Positions 18,639 through 26,530 of a stretch of DNA of 64,000 nt are shown here, piece after piece. Source of the DNA: RGIG1681 sp045650505 (GTDB lineage Bacteria > Bacillota > Clostridia > Christensenellales > UBA1242); NCBI GenBank assembly GCA_045650505.1, contig JAZRRE010000031.1:1-64000 (forward strand), written 5' to 3'. The translations under genes were made by a program, and so were the position numbers. Within the stretch, counting starts at the first letter, position 1. Each line of letters begins with the position of its first letter. The notes under the pieces are model-generated. The model was given only the letters and a program-made list of their open reading frames with translations. It did no database searches and was not told the origin of the DNA.

Positions 18639-19715
18639 ATGTCAGAATTCGAACAAATCAATGAAGTAGGAGTTGTAGAGGAAGCTCCTGTTCAAGCTGC
18701 ACCACAAGGTGAGTTCACAAGAATCATTGGTCTTGATGTTGCAAACTCAACACTTAAAATCTGGACTGATGAATTAAACTTAAAATATGTTAACACAATC
18801 AGACAAATCAACGATGCTGGTCTTGTTTATTCATTCAAAACAGATTATCAAATGTATGTTTATGACAAGGCAGTTTATGAAGTTGGTGTTGTTTCTGCTG
18901 CAGGAAGCGGTGGCCGTGGCGTTTCAAGATATGGCTCTGAACAATACAAGATTGAAGCTTTAATTGGTATCACATCATGTCTTAAAGAACTTCCAAATCT
19001 TATGGACCACGAAGTTTTGAGAATTGTTACCGGTGTTCCAAGCTCACTTGCAAAGAACCAAAAAATCATCACACAAATCAAACAAATGCTCACAGGTATT
19101 CACGAAGTTAAATCAGTAACTTGGGAAACAGTTAAACCAATTACTTTTGAAATTCGTGAAGTTATCGTTGTTCCACAACCTCTTGGAACAATGTATGATT
19201 ATGTTTATGACCCAGAAGCAGATGCTCTTAATGAAAAACTTCTTGACCAAAGAGCTATCGTTATCGACATCGGTTGGGGAACAACAGATATCGCTATTCT
19301 TGAAACAGCTCGTGTTCGTTCAACATTCAGCTTTGACATTGGAACTTCTGACTATATTTCAGACCTCCAAGAAGATGTTAACAGCAATGTTCCTGAAGCA
19401 AGCATTTTCTCGCTTTCTCCACACGAACTTGACTTGAGTTTATTAGAGTCACCTGTTGTTGAAACTCCATTTGGACAATATGACCTTTCAGCTTATGTTG
19501 AAAAACACGCTAAAAATCAAGCAAAACGTGTTTATCAAGAAGTTATGGGTCTTGGTTTAGAATTCAACAAATTCTATAAAATCATCTTAACCGGTGGTGG
19601 TTCTCTTCTTTATGAAAAATATTTAAGAGAATTCTTCAACGACCCAAGACTTGTTATTCAATCTAACGCTGTTATGGCTAACTGTAGAGGATTCTGGTTA
19701 CTCGGAAATTACTAA
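18639..19715 (+). CDS. Actin-like ATPase (ParM/Alp type)
   Basis: Actin-fold ATPase of the kind that polymerises to move plasmids or other cargo. The phosphate-1 segment IIGLDVANSTLKIW (residues about 30-43), phosphate-2 segment VIDIGWGTTDIAI (about 207-219) and adenosine segment ILTGGGSLLYEKY (about 313-325) are all present. The 358-residue length fits ParM/Alp7-like proteins better than MreB or FtsA. An N-terminal stretch of about 25 residues, acidic and Ala/Val-rich, precedes the fold. The ribosome binding site AAAAAGGAAG is strong. A second gene follows after 21 bases and is the obvious partner candidate. Chromosomal surroundings argue against a plasmid origin, but the role is unknown. 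Confidence 0.87.
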   Translation: MSEFEQINEVGVVEEAPVQAAPQGEFTRIIGLDVANSTLKIWTDELNLKYVNTIRQINDAGLVYSFKTDYQMYVYDKAVYEVGVVSAAGSGGRGVSRYGSEQYKIEALIGITSCLKELPNLMDHEVLRIVTGVPSSLAKNQKIITQIKQMLTGIHEVKSVTWETVKPITFEIREVIVVPQPLGTMYDYVYDPEADALNEKLLDQRAIVIDIGWGTTDIAILETARVRSTFSFDIGTSDYISDLQEDVNSNVPEASIFSLSPHELDLSLLESPVVETPFGQYDLSAYVEKHAKNQAKRVYQEVMGLGLEFNKFYKIILTGGGSLLYEKYLREFFNDPRLVIQSNAVMANCRGFWLLGNY

Positions 19716-19736
19716 TATTAAAAGAGGACCCCGTAA

Positions 19737-20540
19737 ATGACGATTAATGAATTAGAACAAGGAATGAGAAACTTAATTGCAACTCAGCCAATGGTTACTG
19801 CAGGAGCAAATGGTGAAGTTGTCAATGGTGTTCTTTCAATCATCGATGCATTTAGAAACTTAAGTTTCAGAGTGCAGACATACCCTTGTCAAGATGTTTT
19901 GAAATTCACTATGGGCAATGAATCTGCAAAGCTCGAAAACAATTTATGCAGTTTGGTTTGTCAAGTTATGCAAGAAAGAGGCATCAATTTAATGCTTTAT
20001 ATTGCACCAACTCAAAACCGCTTTGGTCCAATGGTGAACCAATATGGAATGATAAACCAACAAATTGATCCAAATTTAATGATGGGTCAAATGATGTATT
20101 CGCAACCTGCTCCACAACCACAACCAATGGCATCAATGATGCAAATGCAAAATGGAATGGGTGGAATGTATAACACAATGCAACCACCAATGCAAGGCGT
20201 GGGCGCAAATTATGGCAGAGCTCCTGGCCCAAGACGCCAAGCTCCAACATTCCCAGGTTATGATTATGGCAACAAGCCAGCAAAGATTGCACCAGCTCAA
20301 GCAACTGAACAGTCACTTCGCAGTGGTCCGGTTTCTCAAGCTAAAATAAAAGCGACTCCAAAAACAAGTGTTGCTTCACAAATGGGCAAGGTTAACAAAA
20401 CCATTGCTTCAGAAAATGAAATTCCTGAAGCAGTTGAAGAACAAGCTCCAAGTACAGCAGAAATGCTTATGGATGCTGGTCCAGCAAAATCAGGCAAGGC
20501 TTCTGGAAGAGATTACTTGATGGAACTTTTAAAGAAATAA
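19737..20540 (+). CDS. Met/Gln/Pro-rich protein, candidate partner of the actin-like ATPase
   Basis: I recognise no family. About residues 1-98 look like a small globular domain (MTINELEQGMRNLI..., QDVLKFTMGNE..., RGINLMLYIAPT), predicted by eye as alpha/beta. About residues 98-190 form a low-complexity linker rich in Met, Gln, Pro, Gly and Asn. About residues 190-267 are a polar tail ending in a short helix, GRDYLMELLKK. A GAGGACC ribosome binding site and the 21-base gap put it in one operon with the actin-like gene. By position it could be an adaptor like ParR, but no ribbon-helix-helix domain is visible. It ends at a terminator. Confidence 0.75.
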   Translation: MTINELEQGMRNLIATQPMVTAGANGEVVNGVLSIIDAFRNLSFRVQTYPCQDVLKFTMGNESAKLENNLCSLVCQVMQERGINLMLYIAPTQNRFGPMVNQYGMINQQIDPNLMMGQMMYSQPAPQPQPMASMMQMQNGMGGMYNTMQPPMQGVGANYGRAPGPRRQAPTFPGYDYGNKPAKIAPAQATEQSLRSGPVSQAKIKATPKTSVASQMGKVNKTIASENEIPEAVEEQAPSTAEMLMDAGPAKSGKASGRDYLMELLKK

Positions 20541-20542
20541 TT

Positions 20543-20572
20543 AAAAGGCGAACGTTTTGTTCGTCTTTTTTT
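20543..20572 (+). terminator. Terminator of the actin-like operon
   Basis: Stem GGCGAAC (20547-20553) / GTTCGTC (20559-20565) with A4 before and T7 after. Confidence 0.85.
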
Positions 20573-20733
20573 GTGTCAAAAATTTGTTGTTGAAAATGCT
20601 GTATTTTCTATTAAAATTTTCAAAATAATATAAATTCAATTTAATACATAAAATGTAAAATTTTAAAAACGGGTGCATTAAAAATACATTTTAATTCAAA
20701 ATCTTCAAATAAATATAGTTTAATAAAAAATTG

Positions 20734-20768
20734 AAATCTCTGTCGAAAAAACAGAGATTTTTTTTATT
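20734..20768 (+). terminator. Orphan terminator upstream of gerAA
   Basis: Perfect 10-bp stem AAATCTCTGT (20734-20743) / ACAGAGATTT (20751-20760) plus a T-run, standing 160 bases beyond the previous operon terminator with no gene in between. It ends 52 bases before the germination operon, so it either ends an unseen short RNA or shields or attenuates the ger operon. Confidence 0.75.
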
Positions 20769-20820
20769 ATAAATATTTTATAGTTCCAAGCAAGATAATA
20801 AAACTAAAAGGAAATTTTTT

Positions 20821-22431
20821 ATGAACGAAAATAATTCTTTAATTACTAAAATTGCAAATAAATTTGATAAAGAAAATAAAGTTGCTGAAAATCAATATTC
20901 TGTTTTTGGCGAAAATTTTTCTCTGTTTTATGTTGAAAGTTTAATCAACAAAACACTGTTTACTTCAGGATTGCTTTTGCCACTTGAAAAATTTGTTAAA
21001 CAAAATCAACAAAATCAACAAAATGAAAAAATAAAAAACAACAATAAAGATTTGCCCGATTTGATTAAAGATTTAATTGTTGCAGTTTCTTCTGTTGAAG
21101 AGATAACAGATGAAAATGAAATTTTGCAAAAAATTTTTTCAGGTTCAGCGTGCATTGTGTTTAAAGATAAATCTCTTGCTATTCCTCTTTTTGGTGCAGA
21201 AAAGCGAAGCATTCAAGAACCACCAACTGCAAGAGTTGTTAAAGGGCCAAGAGAAGGTTTTGTTGAAGACCTTGCCACAAATATTGGTCTTGTGCGAAAG
21301 AGATTAAAAACCACAAACTTAAAAATCAAAGATATGACTCTTGGCAAGCAAAGCAAAACGCAAGTTGCAATTGTTTATCTTGATGATGTTGTGAAAAAAT
21401 CTGTCTTAAAGGAGGTTGAACGCAGATTAAGTCTTATTGATATTGATGCGATTGTTGACTCTTATTATATTGAGTCATTTTTAGAAAGTGATAAACTAAA
21501 ATTTTTTCGAAGGGTGGGCAACACAGAAAAACCAGATATTTTTTGTTCAAAGATATTAGAGGGTAGGGTTGGTATTATTGTTGATGGTTCGCCAATTGCA
21601 CTTTCGGTTCCGTTTGTGTTGCTTGAAGATTTGCAAAGCCCTGAAGATTATTACACAGTTCCTGCACAGGCAACATTTGTTCGCTTTATGCGTTTTGGTG
21701 GGCTTATTCTTGCAATTTTGATTCCAGGTGTTTATGTTGCACTTCAAAGTTTCAATTATCGAATCCTTCCAATCAACTTTCTGATAACACTGCTTTCAAG
21801 CATTGAGGGACTTTCAGTGCCACCACTAATTGAAATTTTAATGGTGCTACTTCTCTTTGAAGTCATCACCGAAGCCAGCATTCAAATGCCAAACTCACTT
21901 GGAATGGCACTTTCAATAATTGGTGCACTTGCCCTTGGAAACACTGCTGTTGATGCTGGCATAATTTCTCCGCCTTCAGTTGTGCTTGTTGCAATTTCAA
22001 GCGTTGCAATTTACATTGTGCCTGACCAGATTGCCGAAACCAGACTGCTTCGAATATTGTTCACATTAATTGGTGGAATTATTGGGCTTTATGGAATCAT
22101 CACTGCGCTCATTATCCTCACAACTTATCTCACATCAATCACAAGTTTTGGTGTGCCTTATCTTTCACCATTTGCTCCACACATAAAGGGTGACCAAAAA
22201 GATGCGTTCATCAAAAAGCCGCTTCAAGAAATGAATAAACGTCCGATTTTGTTTAGCGGAAAAAACACAACCAGACAAAGTGATGATTTAGATTTTAAAG
22301 AAAAAGAAAATAAAGATATTGAAGAAAAACTTGCAAAAAACAATAAAAATGCTATAAAAAATGCAGAAAATATAGAAATAAAACCAAAAAAGTGGCAAAA
22401 AAATCAAAATGCAAAAGGAGAATCAGGTTAG
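20821..22431 (+). CDS. gerAA: Spore germination protein, GerA/GerKA family (A subunit)
   Basis: A subunit of a germinant receptor of the spore inner membrane. It has a large soluble N-terminal part of about 280 residues, including RVVKGPREGFVEDLATNIGLVRKRLKT and KQSKTQVAIVYLDDVV, typical of the family. The membrane part has about five hydrophobic segments (GLILAILIPGVYVALQSF, MALSIIGALALGNTAV, PSVVLVAISSVAIYIV, IGGIIGLYGIITALIILTTYL) and the conserved PxSLGMALSIIGALALG stretch. A polar tail rich in Lys and Asn follows. It is first in an A-B-C operon. TAAATA (20770-20775) and GATAATA (20794-20800), 18 bases apart, weakly resemble a forespore sigma-G promoter. Confidence 0.93.
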   Translation: MNENNSLITKIANKFDKENKVAENQYSVFGENFSLFYVESLINKTLFTSGLLLPLEKFVKQNQQNQQNEKIKNNNKDLPDLIKDLIVAVSSVEEITDENEILQKIFSGSACIVFKDKSLAIPLFGAEKRSIQEPPTARVVKGPREGFVEDLATNIGLVRKRLKTTNLKIKDMTLGKQSKTQVAIVYLDDVVKKSVLKEVERRLSLIDIDAIVDSYYIESFLESDKLKFFRRVGNTEKPDIFCSKILEGRVGIIVDGSPIALSVPFVLLEDLQSPEDYYTVPAQATFVRFMRFGGLILAILIPGVYVALQSFNYRILPINFLITLLSSIEGLSVPPLIEILMVLLLFEVITEASIQMPNSLGMALSIIGALALGNTAVDAGIISPPSVVLVAISSVAIYIVPDQIAETRLLRILFTLIGGIIGLYGIITALIILTTYLTSITSFGVPYLSPFAPHIKGDQKDAFIKKPLQEMNKRPILFSGKNTTRQSDDLDFKEKENKDIEEKLAKNNKNAIKNAENIEIKPKKWQKNQNAKGESG

Positions 22432-23654
22432 TGACAGCACGACAATTTTACATCATTTTATTCATAATGGTGGTTTCACTCAAAGTTCAAAAACTTCCAA
22501 GCTTAATTTCCAAAACCCTTGAAAAAGATATATTTGCAGTGGTTATTGCTTATTTTTTAATCAATTTGATTCTTATTTGTTTTGCATTTTATATTTTGAA
22601 AAAAACAAAAAATTTTTCTATAAATAAACACTCAAATAATCTGTTTATCAAAATTTTGAAACCGCTTTTACTCATTGGAATTGCAGTTTATTTTTTGTCA
22701 CAAACACTGCTTCTTTATGAGTCAATTCAAAACTTGTTTTCACACGTTTTATTTTATGAACTGCCGTGGACAATGTTTAGCTTAATGCTTGCATTTGCAG
22801 TGTTTTATTTGGCATACACCGGCATTGAAAATATTTCACTTAACTTTGAACTTTATGCAGGAATCATTATTGTGGCGTATGTTGTGATTTCGATTTTTGG
22901 TGGCACAAAAACAGATTTTTCGACAATGCTTCCATTTTCAACATTGAGTGTCAAAAAAGTTTTTTCTGCAGTTGTTGATTATAATATTTGGTTTGGTGAT
23001 TTCTTTTTAATTTTGTTTTTAGGCAAACACACACCTCACGCAAAACTTAAATGGACAACGCTTGTTTACACTGTTTCTATGTTGTTTATTGCACTTTTAT
23101 ATATTGAGTTTTATGGTATTTATGAGGGTTATACTCCAATGAAGCCAAGCTTAATCAGTGTTTTAAGTGAGCAGTCTATGCTTGGTGTTAACATTGGAAG
23201 AATTGATTGGTTTTTCATTCTTTTTGCAGAAATTGGAACAATTCTTTCAGCTGGTGCGTGTTTATATTTTGCAAAGCAAAGCTTATGTTTTGCATTCCCC
23301 AAACTTAAAAGCAGGTATGCTTGCATATTGCTTACGGTGGTGATATATTTTGTTGATATTTTTTATTTGGTTGATATTTTTAAACAAGAAGAACTATTCT
23401 CAAAAATATTGCCAGTGGCAATGCTAATAGTAAAATTTACGGTTTTTATAATTTTGCTATTAATTGCAATATTTAGAAAAAACACAAGAGAAAATAACTG
23501 TAAAACTTATGCGTATTCAAAGCCTAATATAGAGTTAATTAAAAATGAAAAAGCACTTAAAATTTTAAAATTAAAATCGAAAAATAATATATTAAAAAAT
23601 GAAAAATTAAAAAATTTAACACCTCAAGTAGGAGGTGAAAAATGCGAAAAATAA
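22431..23654 (+). CDS. gerAB: Spore germination permease-like protein, GerAB/GerKB family
   Basis: B subunit of the germinant receptor, an APC-superfamily-like integral membrane protein. About ten hydrophobic segments are spread over 407 residues, and the opening TARQFYIILFIMVVSLKVQKLPSL is the usual family start. I chose the GTG at 22431 because AAAAGGAG lies ten bases upstream and the stop of gerAA (TAG) shares its G with this start. The reading frame extends further upstream, but only into a Lys/Arg-rich stretch overlapping gerAA. The C-terminal about 50 residues are Lys/Asn-rich and cytoplasmic-looking. It overlaps gerAC by 13 bases. Confidence 0.9.
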   Translation: MTARQFYIILFIMVVSLKVQKLPSLISKTLEKDIFAVVIAYFLINLILICFAFYILKKTKNFSINKHSNNLFIKILKPLLLIGIAVYFLSQTLLLYESIQNLFSHVLFYELPWTMFSLMLAFAVFYLAYTGIENISLNFELYAGIIIVAYVVISIFGGTKTDFSTMLPFSTLSVKKVFSAVVDYNIWFGDFFLILFLGKHTPHAKLKWTTLVYTVSMLFIALLYIEFYGIYEGYTPMKPSLISVLSEQSMLGVNIGRIDWFFILFAEIGTILSAGACLYFAKQSLCFAFPKLKSRYACILLTVVIYFVDIFYLVDIFKQEELFSKILPVAMLIVKFTVFIILLLIAIFRKNTRENNCKTYAYSKPNIELIKNEKALKILKLKSKNNILKNEKLKNLTPQVGGEKCEK

Positions 23655-24937
23655 AAAAGCATATCGGTTTAATTTTGATTTTGATTATCGTGATAGCATT
23701 TCCAACTAGTCTTTCAAACCAAATTAAAGTCAATATGAGAGTGATAGTAACAGGTATTGCGGTTGATAAAGAAGAAGATAATTTTGTGGTTACCGCACAA
23801 ATTATGAAACCTAGCCCTGGTGTGAAAAGTTCAAGTGAAAGTGCAACCATTGATTATATTACAGATAAAGCTAAAACACTTGCGGGGGCAATTTCAAAAC
23901 TGTCTTTCAAGGCAGGAAAAACTTCAGCATTTTCACATACGAATTTTGTGATTCTTGGCAAGGATATGCTTAAAGAAGATGTGACTGTGAGTTTAGATTA
24001 TTTCATTCGAGATAAAATTATCAAAAATTCAGCATTGGTGCTTTTTGCTGAAGAAAAAGCGAGTGATGAAATTAAAAAGACCAAAAACACCGACCACTCT
24101 GTTGGCATTGGACTTCAAAAAGTATTTTTATTTAAAGAGCACGAAAGTGATGGTGTTATGCGAACAATGATGGAGTTTTTAAATGAAAATAACGGCTTAT
24201 CAAAAACAAGTGTTGTGAGTGTTTTGAGTTTAAAGCCAAATGAAGAAAGTTCAAGTGGTTCATCAAGTTCATCAGGTTCAAGTTCGGGTGGAAGTTCTGG
24301 TTCATCAAGTGGTGAAAGTGGTTCTTCTGGCCCGGGTGAGTCGGGTGGCAATTCAGGAAGTTCCGGCAGTTCTTCTGGAGGTTCAGGTGGAGAGTCGCAA
24401 AATCAATATTTTGTTCAGCAGTCACCACTTATGATGTTTGTTGATGGAAAGTTTGTGGGCAAGCTTGAAACTGAAGATGAAATTTCTGGTTTTATGTTTA
24501 CAAACAAAGATTCAAAGGCAATTGATGTGATGATTGAAGCTACTGAAAAAGAAAGACTTGCCGGTTCAAAAATTGAAATCAATATTAAAAATATGCAGGG
24601 TTCAAGAAAATTAAAATTTGAAAATAACACTCCTGTAATTAAGATTAAAGTTAAAATTTATAATGCTGAAATTAATGAAATTTTGAATCCTGAAATTGTT
24701 GCATTGCTTACTGAAAATGAATATAAACAAACAAAAATTGATTTGGAAAATGAAATCAAAAAACGTGTTTCTGTTAGTTTTGAAAAATCAAAATCTTGTG
24801 GTGCTGACATTTTTGAAGCTTATGAAAAAGCTTATCGTTTTAATAATGCAAAATTTAAACAATTTTCTTCAAGAGAAGAATTTTTGCATAAATTGAAGCT
24901 TGAGATTGAGGTTGAAGTTAGAAAACTAGATTATTAA
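23642..24937 (+). CDS. gerAC: Spore germination protein, Ger(x)C family, without lipobox
   Basis: C subunit of the germinant receptor. The N-terminal segment KKHIGLILILIIVIAFPTS is a signal or anchor, and VIVTGIAVDKEEDNFVVTAQIMKPS starts the first domain as in other GerC proteins. The family usually carries a lipobox Cys followed by WDxRE just before this point. Here that place reads LSNQIKVNMR, with no Cys, so lipidation is not expected. Residues about 202-253 are an almost pure Ser/Gly insertion before the QNQYFVQQSPLMMFVDGKFVG segment. The C-terminal domain (VSFEKSKSCGADIFEAYEKAYR) is normal. The ribosome binding site is GTAGGAGG. Confidence 0.9.
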   Translation: MRKIKKHIGLILILIIVIAFPTSLSNQIKVNMRVIVTGIAVDKEEDNFVVTAQIMKPSPGVKSSSESATIDYITDKAKTLAGAISKLSFKAGKTSAFSHTNFVILGKDMLKEDVTVSLDYFIRDKIIKNSALVLFAEEKASDEIKKTKNTDHSVGIGLQKVFLFKEHESDGVMRTMMEFLNENNGLSKTSVVSVLSLKPNEESSSGSSSSSGSSSGGSSGSSSGESGSSGPGESGGNSGSSGSSSGGSGGESQNQYFVQQSPLMMFVDGKFVGKLETEDEISGFMFTNKDSKAIDVMIEATEKERLAGSKIEINIKNMQGSRKLKFENNTPVIKIKVKIYNAEINEILNPEIVALLTENEYKQTKIDLENEIKKRVSVSFEKSKSCGADIFEAYEKAYRFNNAKFKQFSSREEFLHKLKLEIEVEVRKLDY

Positions 24938-24945
24938 TTCAAATA

Positions 24946-24985
24946 TTCGACAAAATAAGACAAAATACGACAAAATATGTCAAAA
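24946..24985. repeat. Four 10-bp tandem units resembling Spo0A boxes
   Basis: Units begin TTCGACA (24946), TAAGACA (24956), TACGACA (24966) and TATGTCA (24976), each followed by AAA and in exact 10-base phase. The first unit is identical to the reverse complement of the Spo0A box TGTCGAA. The repeat lies between converging genes. Confidence 0.6.
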
Positions 24986-25021
24986 AAAGTGGTGGAAAAT
25001 ATTACCAAAAACAAGTAAAAT

Positions 25022-25050
25022 AAAATCGAGCAGAAGAACTGCTCGATTTT
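25022..25050. terminator. Bidirectional terminator between gerAC and the XRE gene
   Basis: Perfect 12-bp stem AAAATCGAGCAG (25022-25033) / CTGCTCGATTTT (25039-25050), loop AAGAA. Confidence 0.88.
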
Positions 25051-25054
25051 GAAT

Positions 25055-25294
25055 TTAGTCGTCTAAATCATTATTATCAAAAATTTTATCATTAAAAAAA
25101 TCTGTCAAAGAAATTTCGAAACCGTCACAAAGCTGTTTAATGGTCACAATGCCGGGGTTTTTGCTCTTGCCATAAAATATGCTAGTTATGGTGCTTGGTT
25201 CAACTCCTGAAATAGTGCCAAGTTTGTTTGGCGTGATGTTTCGTTCTTTGCATAAAGTTAAAATTCGTTTAGTGATTGCCTCTGTTGTTTTCAT
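25055..25294 (-). CDS. XRE-family transcriptional regulator (79 aa)
   Basis: Single helix-turn-helix domain of the Cro/CI (XRE) type: KRILTLCKERNITPNKLGTISGVEPSTITSIFYGKSKNPG is the HTH, with the recognition helix around PSTITSIFYG, followed by TIKQLCDGFEISLTDFF, a very common ending in small clostridial regulators. It has no effector domain. It is divergent from the SLOG-like gene, and two copies of GATATATCCTTGA lie in the shared upstream region, so it probably represses itself and the divergent gene. The stop is preceded by an acidic tail (DNNDLDD). Confidence 0.88.
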   Translation of the reverse strand: MKTTEAITKRILTLCKERNITPNKLGTISGVEPSTITSIFYGKSKNPGIVTIKQLCDGFEISLTDFFNDKIFDNNDLDD

Positions 25295-25304
25295 AGTGCT
25301 TTAC

Positions 25305-25365
25305 GATATATCCTTGATTTAAGTTTACCATTATAACACAAAAATAATCGGGGATATATCCTTGA
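25305..25365. promoter_or_regulatory. Paired operator-like repeats between XRE and SLOG-like genes
   Basis: GATATATCCTTGA occurs at 25305-25317 and 25353-25365. In the second, GGATATATCC (25352-25361) is a perfect palindrome. They bracket a minus-strand TATAAT (25335-25330) and adjoin a plus-strand promoter, TTGTAA (25369-25374), 18 bases, TATAAT (25393-25398). Confidence 0.65.
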
Positions 25366-25416
25366 CTTTTGTAAGTGTTGAATTAAAATTAATATAATTA
25401 AGGGGGACAAAAGAAG

Positions 25417-25857
25417 ATGTTTGAAAGTTGTGCGTGTTTTGGTCAAAATGAAATTAAAAATGAAAATGCATTAGAGTCAAGTTTGAGCGTTATGTTTGAA
25501 TATTTGATTCAAGAGCAAGAAAGCAAAATATTTTATCTTGGTGGGGTTGGAAAGTTTGATGAGCTTTGTGGTAATGTTCTTTTAAAATTAAAAACAAGGT
25601 TTAATCACATTAAGTTGGTTTTGGTGAAACCTTCAATCAAAAATTTTGAAAATCAAATAAAATTTGGTTTTGATGAAATTATTGAGTTTAAAGAAAAAAA
25701 TGAGTATGACAAAATGCCACTTTTTGCAAGAGATTGCAAGATGGCAAAAAAAGCTGATTTTTTGGTGTTTTATGTTGAAGATAACAGCAAAAACAAGGCA
25801 AAAAAAATTTTAGAATTTGCAAAAAATTGGAAGAAAAACTTTGTCAATATGGTTTAA
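25417..25857 (+). CDS. SLOG-domain-like protein (146 aa)
   Basis: Probably a small SLOG (Rossmann-like) protein related to DUF1273/YpsA-type proteins, a group suggested to sense or process nucleotide-derived ligands. The opening CACFGQNEI resembles the degenerate xFGHRxI start. IFYLGGVGKFDELCGNVLLKLKTRF matches the G-G-x-G-x-FD core, followed by IKLVLVKPS. The C-terminal KKADFLVFYVEDN matches the strand that normally completes the sheet. His and Arg of the usual FGHRE motif are missing. The ribosome binding site is AAGGGGG. Expression is probably controlled by the divergent XRE regulator. Assignment rests on pattern, not on a search. Confidence 0.6.
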   Translation: MFESCACFGQNEIKNENALESSLSVMFEYLIQEQESKIFYLGGVGKFDELCGNVLLKLKTRFNHIKLVLVKPSIKNFENQIKFGFDEIIEFKEKNEYDKMPLFARDCKMAKKADFLVFYVEDNSKNKAKKILEFAKNWKKNFVNMV

Positions 25858-25871
25858 AATAAATTAAATTT

Positions 25872-25903
25872 AAAAGCAAAAGATATTTTCTTTTGCTTTT
25901 TTT
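25872..25903 (+). terminator. Terminator after the SLOG-like gene
   Basis: Stem AAAAGCAAAAGA (25872-25883) / TCTTTTGCTTTT (25889-25900) followed by T's. Confidence 0.85.
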
Positions 25904-25943
25904 AATTTTCGATTTATAATAAAATTATAAAGGAGAAATTTTT

Positions 25944-26504
25944 ATGTTTAATAATATTGGCAAAAAAATAAAAGCACTCGCGTTGATTTTAGCTGGTATT
26001 GGATTTATTTTTTCAATTGTTTATTTTATTGTTCTTATCAAAGAAAGTTTATTAAAGGTGGGTATAAACACAGTTGTTTTGATTGCGGTTATATCTTTTG
26101 TTGGTTCTTTCATTTTATATGGTTTTGGTGAGCTTGTTGAAAACTCAAAAAAGCTTGTTGAACTCAAAGAAAAAGAAAACAAATTGCTTGAAGAGTTAAC
26201 TTTAAAAAATGAAGAAACCACTAAAAAAGTTGAAGATTTAAAAGAAAAAAAAGCAAAATCACAAAAATCAACAAAAAACACTTTAAAAGCATCAAATTTT
26301 TTAGAAGAAAAAATTAAAAAAGTTTCAAAAATAACAAAAGCAAAAAGAGAAGAGTTTGAAAATAAGCATAAAGATTGGGTTGAAGAAATTAGTGATTTAG
26401 ATGATAAAGAACTCATCAAAAGAATCGATAACGACCAAGATTGGCAATACACTTATGTTGTTTTGTGTTGCCTCGAATATAACAGAAGAATTAAAGGTAA
26501 ATAA
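25944..26504 (+). CDS. Two-TM membrane protein with coiled-coil domain
   Basis: No known function. Two hydrophobic segments (about residues 12-31, ALILAGIGFIFSIVYFIVLI, and 40-60, VVLIAVISFVGSFILYGF) form a hairpin ending in the GFGELVENSKKL motif, common in small clostridial membrane proteins. A long Lys/Glu-rich coiled coil follows (about 65-150). The C-terminal DLDDKELIKRIDNDQDWQYTYVVLCCLEYNRRI resembles a short helical element often found at the end of such proteins. It is preceded by AAGGAG. The acyltransferase gene begins 26 bases downstream without an intervening terminator, so the two probably share a transcript. Confidence 0.75.
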   Translation: MFNNIGKKIKALALILAGIGFIFSIVYFIVLIKESLLKVGINTVVLIAVISFVGSFILYGFGELVENSKKLVELKEKENKLLEELTLKNEETTKKVEDLKEKKAKSQKSTKNTLKASNFLEEKIKKVSKITKAKREEFENKHKDWVEEISDLDDKELIKRIDNDQDWQYTYVVLCCLEYNRRIKGK

Positions 26505-26530
26505 AACAGTTTCAAAAAACAAAGGAAAAT

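Noticed and set aside
18639..20540. A plasmid-type ParMRC partition cassette
   Set aside because: No parC-like iterons upstream and no ribbon-helix-helix domain in the partner; surroundings are housekeeping genes.
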